Shown here piece by piece: positions 14,343-21,422 of a stretch of 26,408 nt of DNA. The stretch spans positions 1-26,408 of the forward strand of contig JAQUNQ010000002.1 of assembly GCA_028717505.1 (NCBI GenBank). The letters run 5' to 3'. Each line of letters starts with the position of its first letter. Position 1 is the stretch's first letter. Under the pieces are notes generated by a model. The model did not search any database. It had not been told where the DNA came from and was given only the letters and a program-made list of their open reading frames with translations. The stretch is from Candidatus Peribacteraceae bacterium. GTDB lineage: Bacteria; Patescibacteriota; Gracilibacteria; Peribacterales; Peribacteraceae. The position numbers and the translations under genes are program-made.

Positions 14343-15617
14343 ATGCGTCGTACCGTCACGATCCTCGCGCTCTGCCTCCTCCTGATCACGCCCCTGCGCG
14401 GCTTCGGGCAGACGGGTGCAATGATCGTCTCCCCTGACTCCGATGGTGACGGACTGACCGATGCACAGGAAGATGCCAATGGCAACGGAGTCGTCGACAC
14501 GAACGAGACGGACCCGTTCAACGCCGATATGGACGGCGGGGGCGAGGCGGACGGCGCGGAGATACAGGCGGGACGGAACCCGCTCGACCGCAAGGATGAC
14601 TATACCTACGATCTGGATAACGACGGACTCGTCAACGGCGAGGAGGCGGCGCACGGCACCAACCCGTCCAACCCCGATACGGACAGAGACGGACTCAACG
14701 ATGCCGACGATGCTTTCCCCCGCGACAGCCGGTACCGGACCGATGCCAACGGCGATGGCATTCCCGACGAGTACGCAGAGAGCCTCGCTGCGGTCGGAGA
14801 GGAACCGATCGATCCGAATCAGGATGATGACAACGACGGGCTGACGAACAGCAATGAATTTCTCCTCTCCACCGATCCCACGAATGCCGATACGGATTTG
14901 GACGGAATGACCGATGGCGTCGAAGTGCAGGAGGGCAGCGATCCGACGCTGAATGCCTGCCTCTTCTCCAGTGATCCCACCCTCCCCTTCTCCGACCTTA
15001 GCGGCCACTGGGCGCGGGAGTACGTCGAGCCGCTCCACCGCACCGGCGCCGAACCCTCCGGCAACCGGATCATCGAGGGATACGGCACCGGCAGGAAACG
15101 CTTCCTGCCCGACCGCGCCGTGACCCGCTTCGAATTCCTGAAGATCGCGCTCCTCGGCAACTGCGTCCCCCTCGGAGAAACGTTCGACGGTGCCACGCAG
15201 ACATTCTCCGATCTCCCCTCCGCTCCTCCTTCCGGAGAAACAGCGGACCAGGCGCTCCGCCGACGCGTCATCTACACGGGCCTGCAGGAAGGCATCATCG
15301 AAGGATACCCCGATGGAACCGTGCGCCCCGATGCGAACGTGAACCGGGCGGAGGCATTGAAGATGCTCCTCCTCACGGGAGGCCTGTCCCCCGCAACCGG
15401 AAGTGGCACGGCCCTCACCTTCGCCGATGTCCCCGAGGAGGCATGGTTCGCCTCCTACGTGCACACCGCCGTGGAGGAGCAGCTCATCGAGGGATACGAG
15501 GACGGAACCTTCCGCCCGGGGCAGCTCCTCACACGCGCCGAGGCGGGGAAGATCCTCTTCCTCCTCATTCGCTCCAACCCCGCAATCAACGGCGACGCCC
15601 TGCCAGAGGATTCCTAG
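14343..15617 (+). CDS. Secreted SLH-domain protein with calcium-binding (thrombospondin-3-like) repeats
   Basis: The 424-residue protein begins with a signal peptide (residues 1-22). Residues 31-195 consist of Asp-rich repeats such as DSDGDGLTDAQED, DLDNDGLVNGEE, DTDRDGLNDADD and DTDLDGMTDGVE, the thrombospondin type 3/EF-hand-like pattern that binds calcium and stiffens surface proteins. Three S-layer homology domains follow at about 215-272, 287-345 and 359-410, each with an FSDL or FADV start and an IIEGY...RPD/RAE core; such domains usually anchor proteins to secondary cell-wall polymers. It is likely an exported, cell-wall-attached surface protein. The gene stands alone between fmt and a structured non-coding stretch. 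No catalytic domain is visible, and it is short for a main S-layer protein. Confidence 0.9.
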   Translation: MRRTVTILALCLLLITPLRGFGQTGAMIVSPDSDGDGLTDAQEDANGNGVVDTNETDPFNADMDGGGEADGAEIQAGRNPLDRKDDYTYDLDNDGLVNGEEAAHGTNPSNPDTDRDGLNDADDAFPRDSRYRTDANGDGIPDEYAESLAAVGEEPIDPNQDDDNDGLTNSNEFLLSTDPTNADTDLDGMTDGVEVQEGSDPTLNACLFSSDPTLPFSDLSGHWAREYVEPLHRTGAEPSGNRIIEGYGTGRKRFLPDRAVTRFEFLKIALLGNCVPLGETFDGATQTFSDLPSAPPSGETADQALRRRVIYTGLQEGIIEGYPDGTVRPDANVNRAEALKMLLLTGGLSPATGSGTALTFADVPEEAWFASYVHTAVEEQLIEGYEDGTFRPGQLLTRAEAGKILFLLIRSNPAINGDALPEDS

Positions 15618-15805
15618 AAATAGCGCACATACTACGAACCTGCCCCTTCAAAAAAGGGGGATGGCCCCGCGCGCCACGGGGGGTGAAGGGGGAGGCCCTG
15701 TCCGCAGACATTTTGCCGACGAGTCTGCTCCGAAGCCTTGGAGGAGCAGACGAGGAGGCACAGGGCCGGGTGGAGCGGGCTTTGGCGCGCGGTGCGCTCT
15801 CTTTG

Positions 15806-15838
15806 CTTCTTTCTCTGTCGGGCAGACAGAGAAAGAAG
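15806..15838. repeat. Perfect 14-bp hairpin
   Basis: CTTCTTTCTCTGTC, a 5-base loop GGGCA, then the exact complement. There is no T tract next to it on either strand, so it is not an ordinary terminator. Confidence 0.9.
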
Positions 15839-15871
15839 GAATCACAGGGCTTCTCCAGCGGAACGAGTGTT

Positions 15872-15905
15872 GCCCTTTCTTTGCCAAGCGCGGCAAAGAA
15901 AGGGC
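15872..15905. repeat. Second perfect 14-bp hairpin
   Basis: GCCCTTTCTTTGCC, a 6-base loop AAGCGC, then the exact complement. The arms share a TTTCTTT core with the hairpin at 15806, suggesting the two are related. Confidence 0.9.
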
Positions 15906-16010
15906 GAAAGAAAGCGCTGCGCCGATGACCCCCTCCACTATCGCCGCCACATCGGCGCGTTTCCGGGATTTTGTAGGCTGTTTTTGTTTCCCGCTCAAAC
16001 TTCCCCTCCG

Positions 16011-16038
16011 AAAAAAATGCCCTCCATGGGGAGGGCAT
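16011..16038 (-). terminator. Rho-independent terminator of the PUR-protein gene
   Basis: On the minus strand a perfect 9-bp stem (ATGCCCTCC/GGAGGGCAT, 4-base loop) is followed directly by a T run. It lies about 20 bases after the stop codon of the gene at 16059. Confidence 0.9.
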
Positions 16039-16058
16039 TCACTGTTACGAAGAGAAAA

Positions 16059-16349
16059 TTAAATCTTCGACTTCATCTCCTGCAGAGCCTGGATGAACTG
16101 ATCCAGATCCTCGGAGTCGAACATGATCGTGGTCTTGCGGCCACCGCGCGACTTCTCCGAGATCTTGAAGAACTTGCCGTTGCCGGACTGCTTCAGATCG
16201 ATGTAGAAGGTCCGCTGGCGCGCGTGGATGGTGATGGAGTGAATCTCATCCGCGTACTGGCCGTTGCCGCCGGCGCGCGGGCGCCCGACGGGGGCGGCAT
16301 CGCCGTCCTCCTGCGGAAGACCGCCGAGATCTGCCATGGGATCGAACAT
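16059..16349 (-). CDS. PUR-domain nucleic-acid-binding protein (DUF3276 type)
   Basis: The protein is 96 residues from the ATG at 16349. A Gly/Pro-rich, disordered N-terminus leads into DEIHSITIHARQRTFYIDLKQ, then KFFKISEKSRGGRKTTIMFDSEDLDQFIQAL. This is the single PUR repeat of the DUF3276 family, a small beta-sheet and helix unit related to eukaryotic Pur-alpha that binds single-stranded DNA or RNA. Two starts are plausible: ATG 16349, or ATG 16337 (MADLGG), which follows a weak TATGTT -10-like box by 7 bases. The frame upstream to 16397 overlaps a CATTAT box and is rejected. The gene lies downstream of metG on the same strand and has its own strong terminator. Its precise cellular role is unknown. 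Confidence 0.8.
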   Translation of the reverse strand: MFDPMADLGGLPQEDGDAAPVGRPRAGGNGQYADEIHSITIHARQRTFYIDLKQSGNGKFFKISEKSRGGRKTTIMFDSEDLDQFIQALQEMKSKI

Positions 16350-16447
16350 ACAAAGAAGGGGAAGGAAATAATGCGCACACTCCCTCTCCGGATACACTCG
16401 GCCGGACCGATGGACGTTTCGTCATTCCTACTCCGTCACACCTTTCT

Positions 16448-17983
16448 TTAGGAAAGTGGCGGGAAAAGGATACGCGGTTCCCCGACTGTTTTCCAGCTTT
16501 TTTCCCCGTTCCACTGCTTCAAGGCAGAGGAAAGGACGAAATCCTTCGCAGCCATTTTCTTTGCCGAGGGAAGGTTCAGTTGATGCGCCATTTCCTGGGC
16601 AGTCCCGGGAAGGAACGGCAGGAGCATGAGGGCACAATGCCGCAGGAGCTCCGCCAGCGTGGAGAGCACGACCTGCCGCGCTTTCGCTTCGAGCTTCCAT
16701 GGCTGCTGGTCGTCAATGAACTTGTTCCCCCCACTGAGCAGCGTGAAGACCATGACGAGGGCCTCCGAGAACTCGAAGCGGTCCATGGCCGCAGTGTAGG
16801 CATCCCATGGATTCTTCCCCCCGAAGAAATCCTGCCCCGGCACAGCCATGTCCCCTCCGTCCTTCTTGAGGAGCACGAGGACGCGGTTCAAGAGATTGCC
16901 CAATTGATTCCGGAGCTTCGCGTCATAGAGTTCATCGAACCGCTTCCAGGAGAAATCTCCGTCATTGCCCACGGGAATTTCATGGCTCAAGTAGAAGCGG
17001 AGCGGATCGGGATTCTCCTTCACGTGCGCGAGGACCTCCTCCGGCGACACGACATTCCCGATCGTCTTGCTCATCTTCTGCCCCTCGCTCGTGAGGAAAC
17101 CGTGGATGAGCAGGCGATCCGGCGTGCGCACCCCCGCGTGCTTGAGCATGGCCGGCCAGATGAGGGCGTGGAATCGCGCGATGTCCTTGCCGATGACATG
17201 CGTGACCTCCGCCTCGTCCCACCATTCCGTTTGCGCATGATCCGTGAAGTAGCCGAGACCCGAGATGTAGTTCGTGAGCGCATCGCACCAGACGTACATC
17301 GTCTGTCCGGGGTCGCCCGGCACGGGGATGCCCCAGCGCAGGCTGGATGTCGGCCGCGAGAACGAGACGTCCTCCAAGCCGCGCTCAATGAGCGCCATGG
17401 TCTCCTGCGCGCGTGATGCCGGAACGATGGCATAGCCGTCCTTCTTCTGCGTGAGGAGCTTCTTGAGCCACTGCGCCTCCTTCGAGAGGAGGAAGAACCA
17501 GTTCTCCTCGCTCACCTCCTCCGGCACCGCCTGATGATCCGGGCACTTGCCGTCCACGAGGTCGCGCTTCGTCATGAAGCGCTCGCACCCCTGACAGTAG
17601 AGTCCCGTGTACGTGCGCTTCTCGAGCGCGCCCGCCTCCTGCAGCTTCCCCCAGAGCGCCTGCACCGTCGGCCAGTGCCGCTGCCGGTCGGTCGTCCGGA
17701 TGAACGGCGGATCGTAGGAGATCCCCAGACGATCGTAGAGGCTGATGAAGTTCGGCACGTTCCGGTTCACGAGCTCGAGCGGCGTCACCTTCTCCTGTTC
17801 CGCCCGCCGCTGGATCTTCACGCCGTGCTCATCCGTCCCGATCTGGAAACGCACGTCGTCTCCGCGCAAGCGGAACCAGCGGACGACGGTGTCCGCCATC
17901 ACCTTCTCCATCACCTGCCCCATGTGCGGCCTGGGGGCATTCGGGTAATCAATGGCCGTGGTGACGTACTGGCGCCTGGTCAT
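16448..17983 (-). CDS. metG: Methionyl-tRNA synthetase
   Basis: This is a class I synthetase that charges tRNA-Met. From the ATG at 17983 it is 511 residues, the usual size of the short bacterial form without a C-terminal tRNA-binding appendage. The start YVTTAIDYPNAPRPHMG holds the HIGH-type motif, TDEHG follows, a zinc knuckle is formed by CQGC...CPDH (Cys3-His as in Thermus), and KMSKT is the KMSKS motif within FLTSEGQKMSKTIGN. WCDALTNYISGLGY is also characteristic. The longer frame to 18082 would add 33 residues with no family counterpart. The gene lies 52 bases downstream of the three pilin-like genes on the same strand and is probably co-transcribed; no separate promoter is obvious. Confidence 0.95.
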   Translation of the reverse strand: MTRRQYVTTAIDYPNAPRPHMGQVMEKVMADTVVRWFRLRGDDVRFQIGTDEHGVKIQRRAEQEKVTPLELVNRNVPNFISLYDRLGISYDPPFIRTTDRQRHWPTVQALWGKLQEAGALEKRTYTGLYCQGCERFMTKRDLVDGKCPDHQAVPEEVSEENWFFLLSKEAQWLKKLLTQKKDGYAIVPASRAQETMALIERGLEDVSFSRPTSSLRWGIPVPGDPGQTMYVWCDALTNYISGLGYFTDHAQTEWWDEAEVTHVIGKDIARFHALIWPAMLKHAGVRTPDRLLIHGFLTSEGQKMSKTIGNVVSPEEVLAHVKENPDPLRFYLSHEIPVGNDGDFSWKRFDELYDAKLRNQLGNLLNRVLVLLKKDGGDMAVPGQDFFGGKNPWDAYTAAMDRFEFSEALVMVFTLLSGGNKFIDDQQPWKLEAKARQVVLSTLAELLRHCALMLLPFLPGTAQEMAHQLNLPSAKKMAAKDFVLSSALKQWNGEKSWKTVGEPRILFPPLS

Positions 17984-18035
17984 GAGAAAGCGGTGCCAGC
18001 CTACTCCTGCCCCTGCGCCAAGGGGAGAGAAAATC

Positions 18036-18383
18036 TCACCCCAGCGCCTGCACCAGCGACTCCACGTACCGCACGATCGCACTCCCCATGATGGCGAGGA
18101 CGAGGCCCGCGAGGGCGTAGGTAACGATCTTCTTGGCCTCTTCCTTGCCCTGCTCCCCCGAGATGGTGAGCTTCACGCCGGCGTAGATCACCGCGGCCAC
18201 CGAGCCGCCGCCGATGACGCCGAAGATCATCGTCGCAATGCGGTCCGAGAGGTGAATGATGAAGTAGCGGCCGTCCCCGCAGTACGTCCCGAAGGCGCTG
18301 CAGTAGTCCCCCCAGAATGCGGAATTCGCTGCGTGGGCTTGCTCGACGAGGAACGTGCCGATGACGGAGAGGAGGGTGTGCAT
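18036..18383 (-). CDS. T4SS-pilin-like two-helix membrane protein
   Basis: The 115-residue protein has an N-terminal hydrophobic segment with a signal-like AHA site (about 1-18), a polar stretch with two cysteines, and two membrane helices (about 48-70 and 85-106) separated by a charged loop (SGEQGKEEAKK). This arrangement is that of VirB2/TrbC-like proteins and the 'type IV secretion system pilin' family seen in Patescibacteria. Its ATG overlaps the stop of the preceding gene (TGATG), so translation is likely coupled. It is the last of three similar genes. Assignment rests on topology and context, not on a diagnostic motif. Confidence 0.7.
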   Translation of the reverse strand: MHTLLSVIGTFLVEQAHAANSAFWGDYCSAFGTYCGDGRYFIIHLSDRIATMIFGVIGGGSVAAVIYAGVKLTISGEQGKEEAKKIVTYALAGLVLAIMGSAIVRYVESLVQALG

Positions 18384-18949
18384 CAGAGGCCAAGACCGAG
18401 GACGGCATTCACGAGGGCATGTCCGGCATTCACGACGAGTGCGCCGACCACCGCCCAGATGAGCATGGTCTGCGCCTTCTCGAAGTCGCTGGACTTGCCG
18501 TAGCTGATGATGAGCTGGAATCCCGCGTAAACCACCATCACCACGAAGGTAACGTTGAAGACGTTCAGCATGGCGCTCACCATCGCGCCCATGAGTTCGA
18601 TCTGCGGCACCGAGGCACCCTCGAGCGGCGCGGCGCGCGAATTCACGAACGTGACAATGGCCTGAGATGAGAGCGCCAGGGCGAAGCCGCAGAGCGCGTA
18701 CACCACGGTCATCTTCCCCTTCGTGGGATCCGACCCGAAGTTCATGATCATCTGGAACCCGCCGAATACGACGAAGAGCACCGCGCCGCCGGCAGCGAAC
18801 CCGACGAGCACCTGCCCGACGACCGGCACGATCCGCGGAAGGTAATTCTCCGGCGAGCAGCCGCCCGGCACCCCCACGCACGGGTCCTGCGCGAGCGCCT
18901 GCGAGGCGGAGAGGAGGAAGAGCCAGAGGGCGAAGAGAATCCTGTTCAC
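18383..18949 (-). CDS. T4SS-pilin-like membrane protein, four predicted helices
   Basis: With the GTG start at 18949 the product has 188 residues: a clear signal peptide (NRILFALWLFLLSASQALA), then PRIVPVVGQVLVGFAAGGAVLFVVFGGFQMI and at least three further membrane segments, with a charged GSDPTKGKMTVVYA loop typical of this family. It looks like a duplicated two-helix pilin unit: the halves FGGFQMIMNFGSDPTKGK and YAGFQLIISYGKSSDFEK are similar. The GTG overlaps the upstream stop by four bases (GTGA), and the downstream gene overlaps in turn. The frame upstream of 18949 lies inside the preceding gene and is rejected. Confidence 0.75.
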   Translation of the reverse strand: MNRILFALWLFLLSASQALAQDPCVGVPGGCSPENYLPRIVPVVGQVLVGFAAGGAVLFVVFGGFQMIMNFGSDPTKGKMTVVYALCGFALALSSQAIVTFVNSRAAPLEGASVPQIELMGAMVSAMLNVFNVTFVVMVVYAGFQLIISYGKSSDFEKAQTMLIWAVVGALVVNAGHALVNAVLGLGL

Positions 18950-19425
18950 TTGAAGAACATGGAATTGAGCGTGCGCAGGATGAAGCCGGTGAAGAGGAGG
19001 AGGACGATCCCCATGATGGACCACTTCATGTGCGTGATCCCCGTCGAGCGGAGTCCCGAATTGCTTCCCGACATCATGACCATAATCCCGCCGAGGAGCA
19101 CCCAGATGACGCAGATACCGACAGCCACCTTGATGAGCCACATGCCCGCGTCATTGAAGTAGGTGATGAACGTTCCGAAGCCGCCGCTCACGGGGATATT
19201 CTCCTGACTGCCAAGCGGAGCAAGGAGATCGATGCCCCCTTCCGTCTTCTGCGGCTTGTCCGCGAGGAGTGTCGCTGTCGGGGAGGATGCCGCACGGACG
19301 GTCGCTGGCTCCCCCGCCGCCACCCGCGCCAGCCACGATGTCCCGCCGACACTCGCGGCGAAGAGGAGGGCAAAAGTGCCTCCGGCCACCGCCATCACAA
19401 AGAGTTTGAGGAAACGAGAAACCAT
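18946..19425 (-). CDS. T4SS-pilin-like membrane protein, first of three
   Basis: From the ATG at 19425 the product has 159 residues: a signal peptide or first helix (about 5-25), a polar linker of about 60 residues, then two membrane helices (about 92-118 and 134-154) around a MSGSNSGLRSTG loop. This matches the VirB2/TrbC-like pattern. The start is fixed by an extended -10 box TGCTACAAT placing the transcription start on the A of the ATG; the frame further upstream to 19521 is promoter and intergenic DNA. It heads an operon of three overlapping membrane genes followed by metG. It may supply the pilin or channel subunits for the VirB4-like ATPase at 9932, which is inference. Confidence 0.75.
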   Translation of the reverse strand: MVSRFLKLFVMAVAGGTFALLFAASVGGTSWLARVAAGEPATVRAASSPTATLLADKPQKTEGGIDLLAPLGSQENIPVSGGFGTFITYFNDAGMWLIKVAVGICVIWVLLGGIMVMMSGSNSGLRSTGITHMKWSIMGIVLLLFTGFILRTLNSMFFK

Positions 19426-19431
19426 CCAAGT

Positions 19432-19440
19432 ATTGTAGCA
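19432..19440 (-). promoter_or_regulatory. Extended -10 promoter of the pilin-like operon, predicted leaderless
   Basis: TGCTACAAT on the minus strand; 6 bases separate it from the ATG, so +1 falls on the A of the start codon. The -35 is weak, as expected for an extended -10 promoter. Confidence 0.65.
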
Positions 19441-19488
19441 CATTTCGCCTTTCCCCGCAGCTCCCCTTTCTGCCCTCGAATACACTAG

Positions 19489-19494
19489 ATTATA
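19489..19494 (-). promoter_or_regulatory. Perfect TATAAT, possible second promoter
   Basis: A consensus -10 box lies 64 bases upstream of the pilin-like gene start. A TTGACG occurs upstream but with a 21-base spacer, which is too long. It could give a leadered transcript of the same operon. Confidence 0.3.
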
Positions 19495-19517
19495 GCTAGT
19501 TGCATTGCCGATTACCG

Positions 19518-19757
19518 TCAAAGATGTCGCTTCGCGAATGCCCGACCTGAGTGGGATTTTAGATAACGCTCAAATGCCACCGCTTTCTGTCGATCATTGA
19601 AGGAGATACATGTCATGAGCTTCCATGGGCGATACTTGTTCGTGTGAACGCTTTCCCCCGCATTGTGTTCGGTGAGTCTGCGATAAACATCATTAGTGAT
19701 GCCAACATAGATGTGCTCAGGTCGAGGAATGGAGCGCAGAAGATAGACAACGTACAT
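19518..19757 (-). CDS. GIY-YIG domain protein
   Basis: The 79-residue protein is a single GIY-YIG nuclease domain of the short UPF0213/YhbQ-like type. It begins YVVYLLRS (the GIY strand), has IYVGITNDVYRRLTEHN (the YIG strand with the conserved Arg) and continues with KYRPWKLM and the helix FERYLKSHSGRAFAKR. The catalytic Tyr, Arg and Glu positions appear present. Such small proteins are often found as free-standing genes; substrates are mostly unknown. It lies downstream of tRNA-Gly(GCC) on the same strand, with a structured spacer between. Confidence 0.85.
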   Translation of the reverse strand: MYVVYLLRSIPRPEHIYVGITNDVYRRLTEHNAGESVHTNKYRPWKLMTCISFNDRQKAVAFERYLKSHSGRAFAKRHL

Positions 19758-19806
19758 GAAAACAGCGTAGCCCGGCTTCGTCTCGCACGGTTCGACTGCG
19801 CCGGGG

Positions 19807-19885
19807 CATCCGGCTTCTCCATCGAATTTTTGGCTTTAGTGACATCCCGGCATAGTTCTGCCCATAGGCAGAACGAAGCCGGATG
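19807..19885. repeat. 11-bp inverted repeat overlapping the tRNA-Gly 3' end
   Basis: CATCCGGCTTC (19807) and GAAGCCGGATG (19875) are exact complements. The second arm runs into the CCA end of tRNA-Gly(GCC). Inside lies a further perfect 8-bp hairpin, GTTCTGCC-CATA-GGCAGAAC (19855-19874). It may be a processing or termination structure, or the remnant of an integration event. Confidence 0.7.
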
Positions 19886-19960
19886 GAGCGGATGACGGGG
19901 TTCGAACCCGCGACCTTCGCCTTGGCAAGGCGACGCTCTAGCCAACTGAGCTACATCCGC
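19884..19960 (-). tRNA. tRNA-Gly (anticodon GCC)
   Basis: A full cloverleaf can be drawn: acceptor GCGGATG/CATCCGC, D arm GCTCAGTTGGCTAGAGC, anticodon loop TTGCCAA, T arm with GGTTCGAACCC, discriminator T and encoded CCA. Confidence 0.97.
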
Positions 19961-19971
19961 TTGGCAGGGAA

Positions 19972-20000
19972 ATCCTACGGAGAGTGAGGATGTCACGCAA
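19972..20000 (-). promoter_or_regulatory. Candidate promoter of tRNA-Gly(GCC)
   Basis: On the minus strand TTGCGT, 17 bases, TAGGAT; the tRNA 5' end lies 11 bases after the -10 box. Confidence 0.35.
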
Positions 20001-20019
20001 GCAAGCAATCGCGCTTCTC

Positions 20020-20093
20020 TGGAGCGGGATACGGGAATCGAACCCGCGTCTCAAGCTTGGGAAGCTTGCATACTACCACTGTACTAATCCCGC
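20020..20093 (-). tRNA. tRNA-Gly (anticodon CCC)
   Basis: Acceptor GCGGGAT/ATCCCGC, anticodon loop TTCCCAA on a CAAGC/GCTTG stem, T arm with GGTTCGATTCC, and encoded CCA. The D arm (TTAGTACAGTGGTAGTAT) is normal for tRNA-Gly. Confidence 0.97.
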
Positions 20094-20179
20094 ACAGTGC
20101 GAAGTCACAATACACAAAACTGATAGAGCGATCTACGGAGCAATGAGAGAAAAAAATGCGACATCTCACGGAGTCATTG

Positions 20180-20256
20180 TGGTGCGCCTGGCGGGACTTG
20201 AACCCACAGCCTTCAGCTTCGGAGGCTGACGCTCTATCCAATTGAGCTACAGGCGC
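20180..20256 (-). tRNA. tRNA-Arg (anticodon CCG)
   Basis: Acceptor GCGCCTG/CAGGCGC, D arm GCTCAATTGGATAGAGC, anticodon loop CTCCGAA, T arm with GGTTCAAGTCC, discriminator A and encoded CCA. It starts 12 bases after the tatD stop on the same strand and is probably on the tatD transcript. Confidence 0.97.
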
Positions 20257-20268
20257 ACTACCGCCATC

Positions 20269-21033
20269 TTACGAAGGCAGCCCGAAGAACGCCACCGTAT
20301 TCTGCGTCGTCATGCGCTCGACCTCCTCGAGCGGTATACCTTTAATCTCCCCAATGAGTCGCGCCACCTCCCAAACGAAGGCCGGCTCATTGCGCTTGCC
20401 GCGATGGGGAACGGGAGCCAGATACGGCGCATCTGTTTCCACCATCATCTGCTCGAGGGGACACTCCCGGATCACGCGGCGGATCTCCTCGGCATGGGAA
20501 TACGTCGCAATGCCGGTGAAGCCGAGCCGCATCCCCTTTTTGACAAGCTCCTGCACATCTTCCCATCGCTCCGTGCAGCAGTGCAGCACAACCTTCGTCA
20601 GATCCATATCCTTCAATGCCGCGTGGACATCAGTGATGGCCTCCCTGCAATGCACCACCACCGGAAACTTCAGTTCCTGCGCGAGGAAAAGCTGTGACTG
20701 AAAGACGGACCGCTGGATGTCCCGCGGCGAGAAGTCGTAGTGATAGTCGAGTCCGATCTCCCCGATGGCCCGCACCTTGGGAGACTCCCGGATGAGCGCC
20801 GTGAGCACCGCTGCATCCGTCGCTTTCCAGTCCTGCGCGTGGTGCGGATGCACCCCAACTGTACAAAATACCCGATCAAATTTATTGGCTAATTCAAGGC
20901 ACTTTCTGCTCTCCGGAAGCGAATCGGAAATGGTGATCATCCGCGTGACCCCCTTCTCCCCCGATCGAACAATCACCCGCTCAAGGTCTGAGGAGAATTG
21001 CTTGTCGGCAAGATGACAGTGCGCATCGATCAT
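20269..21033 (-). CDS. tatD: TatD-family metal-dependent DNase
   Basis: The 254-residue protein is a TIM-barrel metal-dependent hydrolase of the TatD family (3'-5' exonuclease, DNA repair and quality control). Metal ligands are visible: DAHCH at residues 3-7, GEIGLD with the bridging Glu near residue 92, VVHCRE, LHCCT and the final TDAPY. Length and start are normal for the family. An extended -10 box TGCTAGAAT lies 6 bases upstream of the ATG, so a leaderless mRNA is predicted. tRNA-Arg(CCG) follows 12 bases after the stop. Confidence 0.95.
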   Translation of the reverse strand: MIDAHCHLADKQFSSDLERVIVRSGEKGVTRMITISDSLPESRKCLELANKFDRVFCTVGVHPHHAQDWKATDAAVLTALIRESPKVRAIGEIGLDYHYDFSPRDIQRSVFQSQLFLAQELKFPVVVHCREAITDVHAALKDMDLTKVVLHCCTERWEDVQELVKKGMRLGFTGIATYSHAEEIRRVIRECPLEQMMVETDAPYLAPVPHRGKRNEPAFVWEVARLIGEIKGIPLEEVERMTTQNTVAFFGLPS

Positions 21034-21039
21034 ACGATG

Positions 21040-21048
21040 ATTCTAGCA
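21040..21048 (-). promoter_or_regulatory. Extended -10 promoter of tatD, predicted leaderless
   Basis: TGCTAGAAT on the minus strand with 6 bases to the ATG at 21033; the -35 is weak. Confidence 0.6.
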
Positions 21049-21321
21049 TCACAGTGCGACATCGCAGTGGCATTGCCCATCACAAGCGGAAGGCCTGCTG
21101 CGTGCGCCCGCATAGACATCGATCCTATGAATCTCGTCCTGAATGCCCGCAATATGCTGCGCAGCATCATGCTGCACCTCCGGAGGGAGGAACCATCCGA
21201 TGAGTGCGATCACCTGTTGAACTGAGTCGGAAATACGGACCAACCTCTGCCTGCAATAATCGCAGGGGGAAGATGCGGCTTTGCCAGCTTCAGCCGCTCC
21301 TGTTGACGATTCAAGTTTCAT
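21049..21321 (-). CDS. Possible small protein upstream of tatD
   Basis: A 90-residue open frame with a CDYC pair (residues 20-23), a central helix (ISDSVQQVIALIGWFLPPEVQHDAAQHIAGIQDEIH) and a Cys-rich end (CDGQCHCD). The cysteine pairs could bind zinc, but no family is recognised. The frame ends just before the tatD -10 box. A TTGACG with a poor -10 (CAAGCT) lies upstream. The central helical part reads like real protein; the tail may not. It may be a genuine small gene or a chance frame. Confidence 0.4.
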   Translation of the reverse strand: MKLESSTGAAEAGKAASSPCDYCRQRLVRISDSVQQVIALIGWFLPPEVQHDAAQHIAGIQDEIHRIDVYAGARSRPSACDGQCHCDVAL

Positions 21322-21367
21322 GGAAGGAAAGCAGCTTGGAGAAAGCGATCGGCGTCGTCAAGTTCCC

Positions 21368-21404
21368 GAAAAACGAAAAAGGGCCGGCAGGATGCCAGCC
21401 CCTT
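21368..21404 (-). terminator. Rho-independent terminator of the DUF378 gene
   Basis: On the minus strand a 9-bp stem (GGGCTGGCA/TGCCGGCCC, one wobble pair, 3-base loop) is followed by two T runs. It begins about 20 bases after the stop at 21423. Confidence 0.88.
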
Positions 21405-21422
21405 CCCAACCACAGGAGACGA

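Larger units (their letters stand above)
15643..15958. other. Gene-free stretch packed with perfect inverted repeats
   Basis: The convergent interval between the SLH gene and the PUR-protein terminator holds no credible gene but at least six stems. CCCCTTCA (15643) pairs with TGAAGGGG (15684). GGCCCTGT (15694) pairs with ACAGGGCC (15760), enclosing GTCTGCTCC (15723) with GGAGCAGAC (15743). A 14-base-pair hairpin lies at 15806-15838 and another at 15872-15905. GCGCCGAT (15919) pairs with ATCGGCGC (15951). It may be a non-coding RNA, a composite intergenic repeat or a mobile-element remnant. The sequence does not decide between them. Confidence 0.6.

Noticed and set aside
14214..15464. Minus-strand open frame of 416 codons rich in Ile/Val/Gly
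   Set aside because: It is antisense to the Asp-rich SLH protein gene; the Val/Ile-rich content mirrors GAC/GAT codons.
15648..16451. Several overlapping frames in the structured interval
   Set aside because: They are Arg/Lys/Ser-rich readings of hairpin arms on both strands, without motif or start signals.
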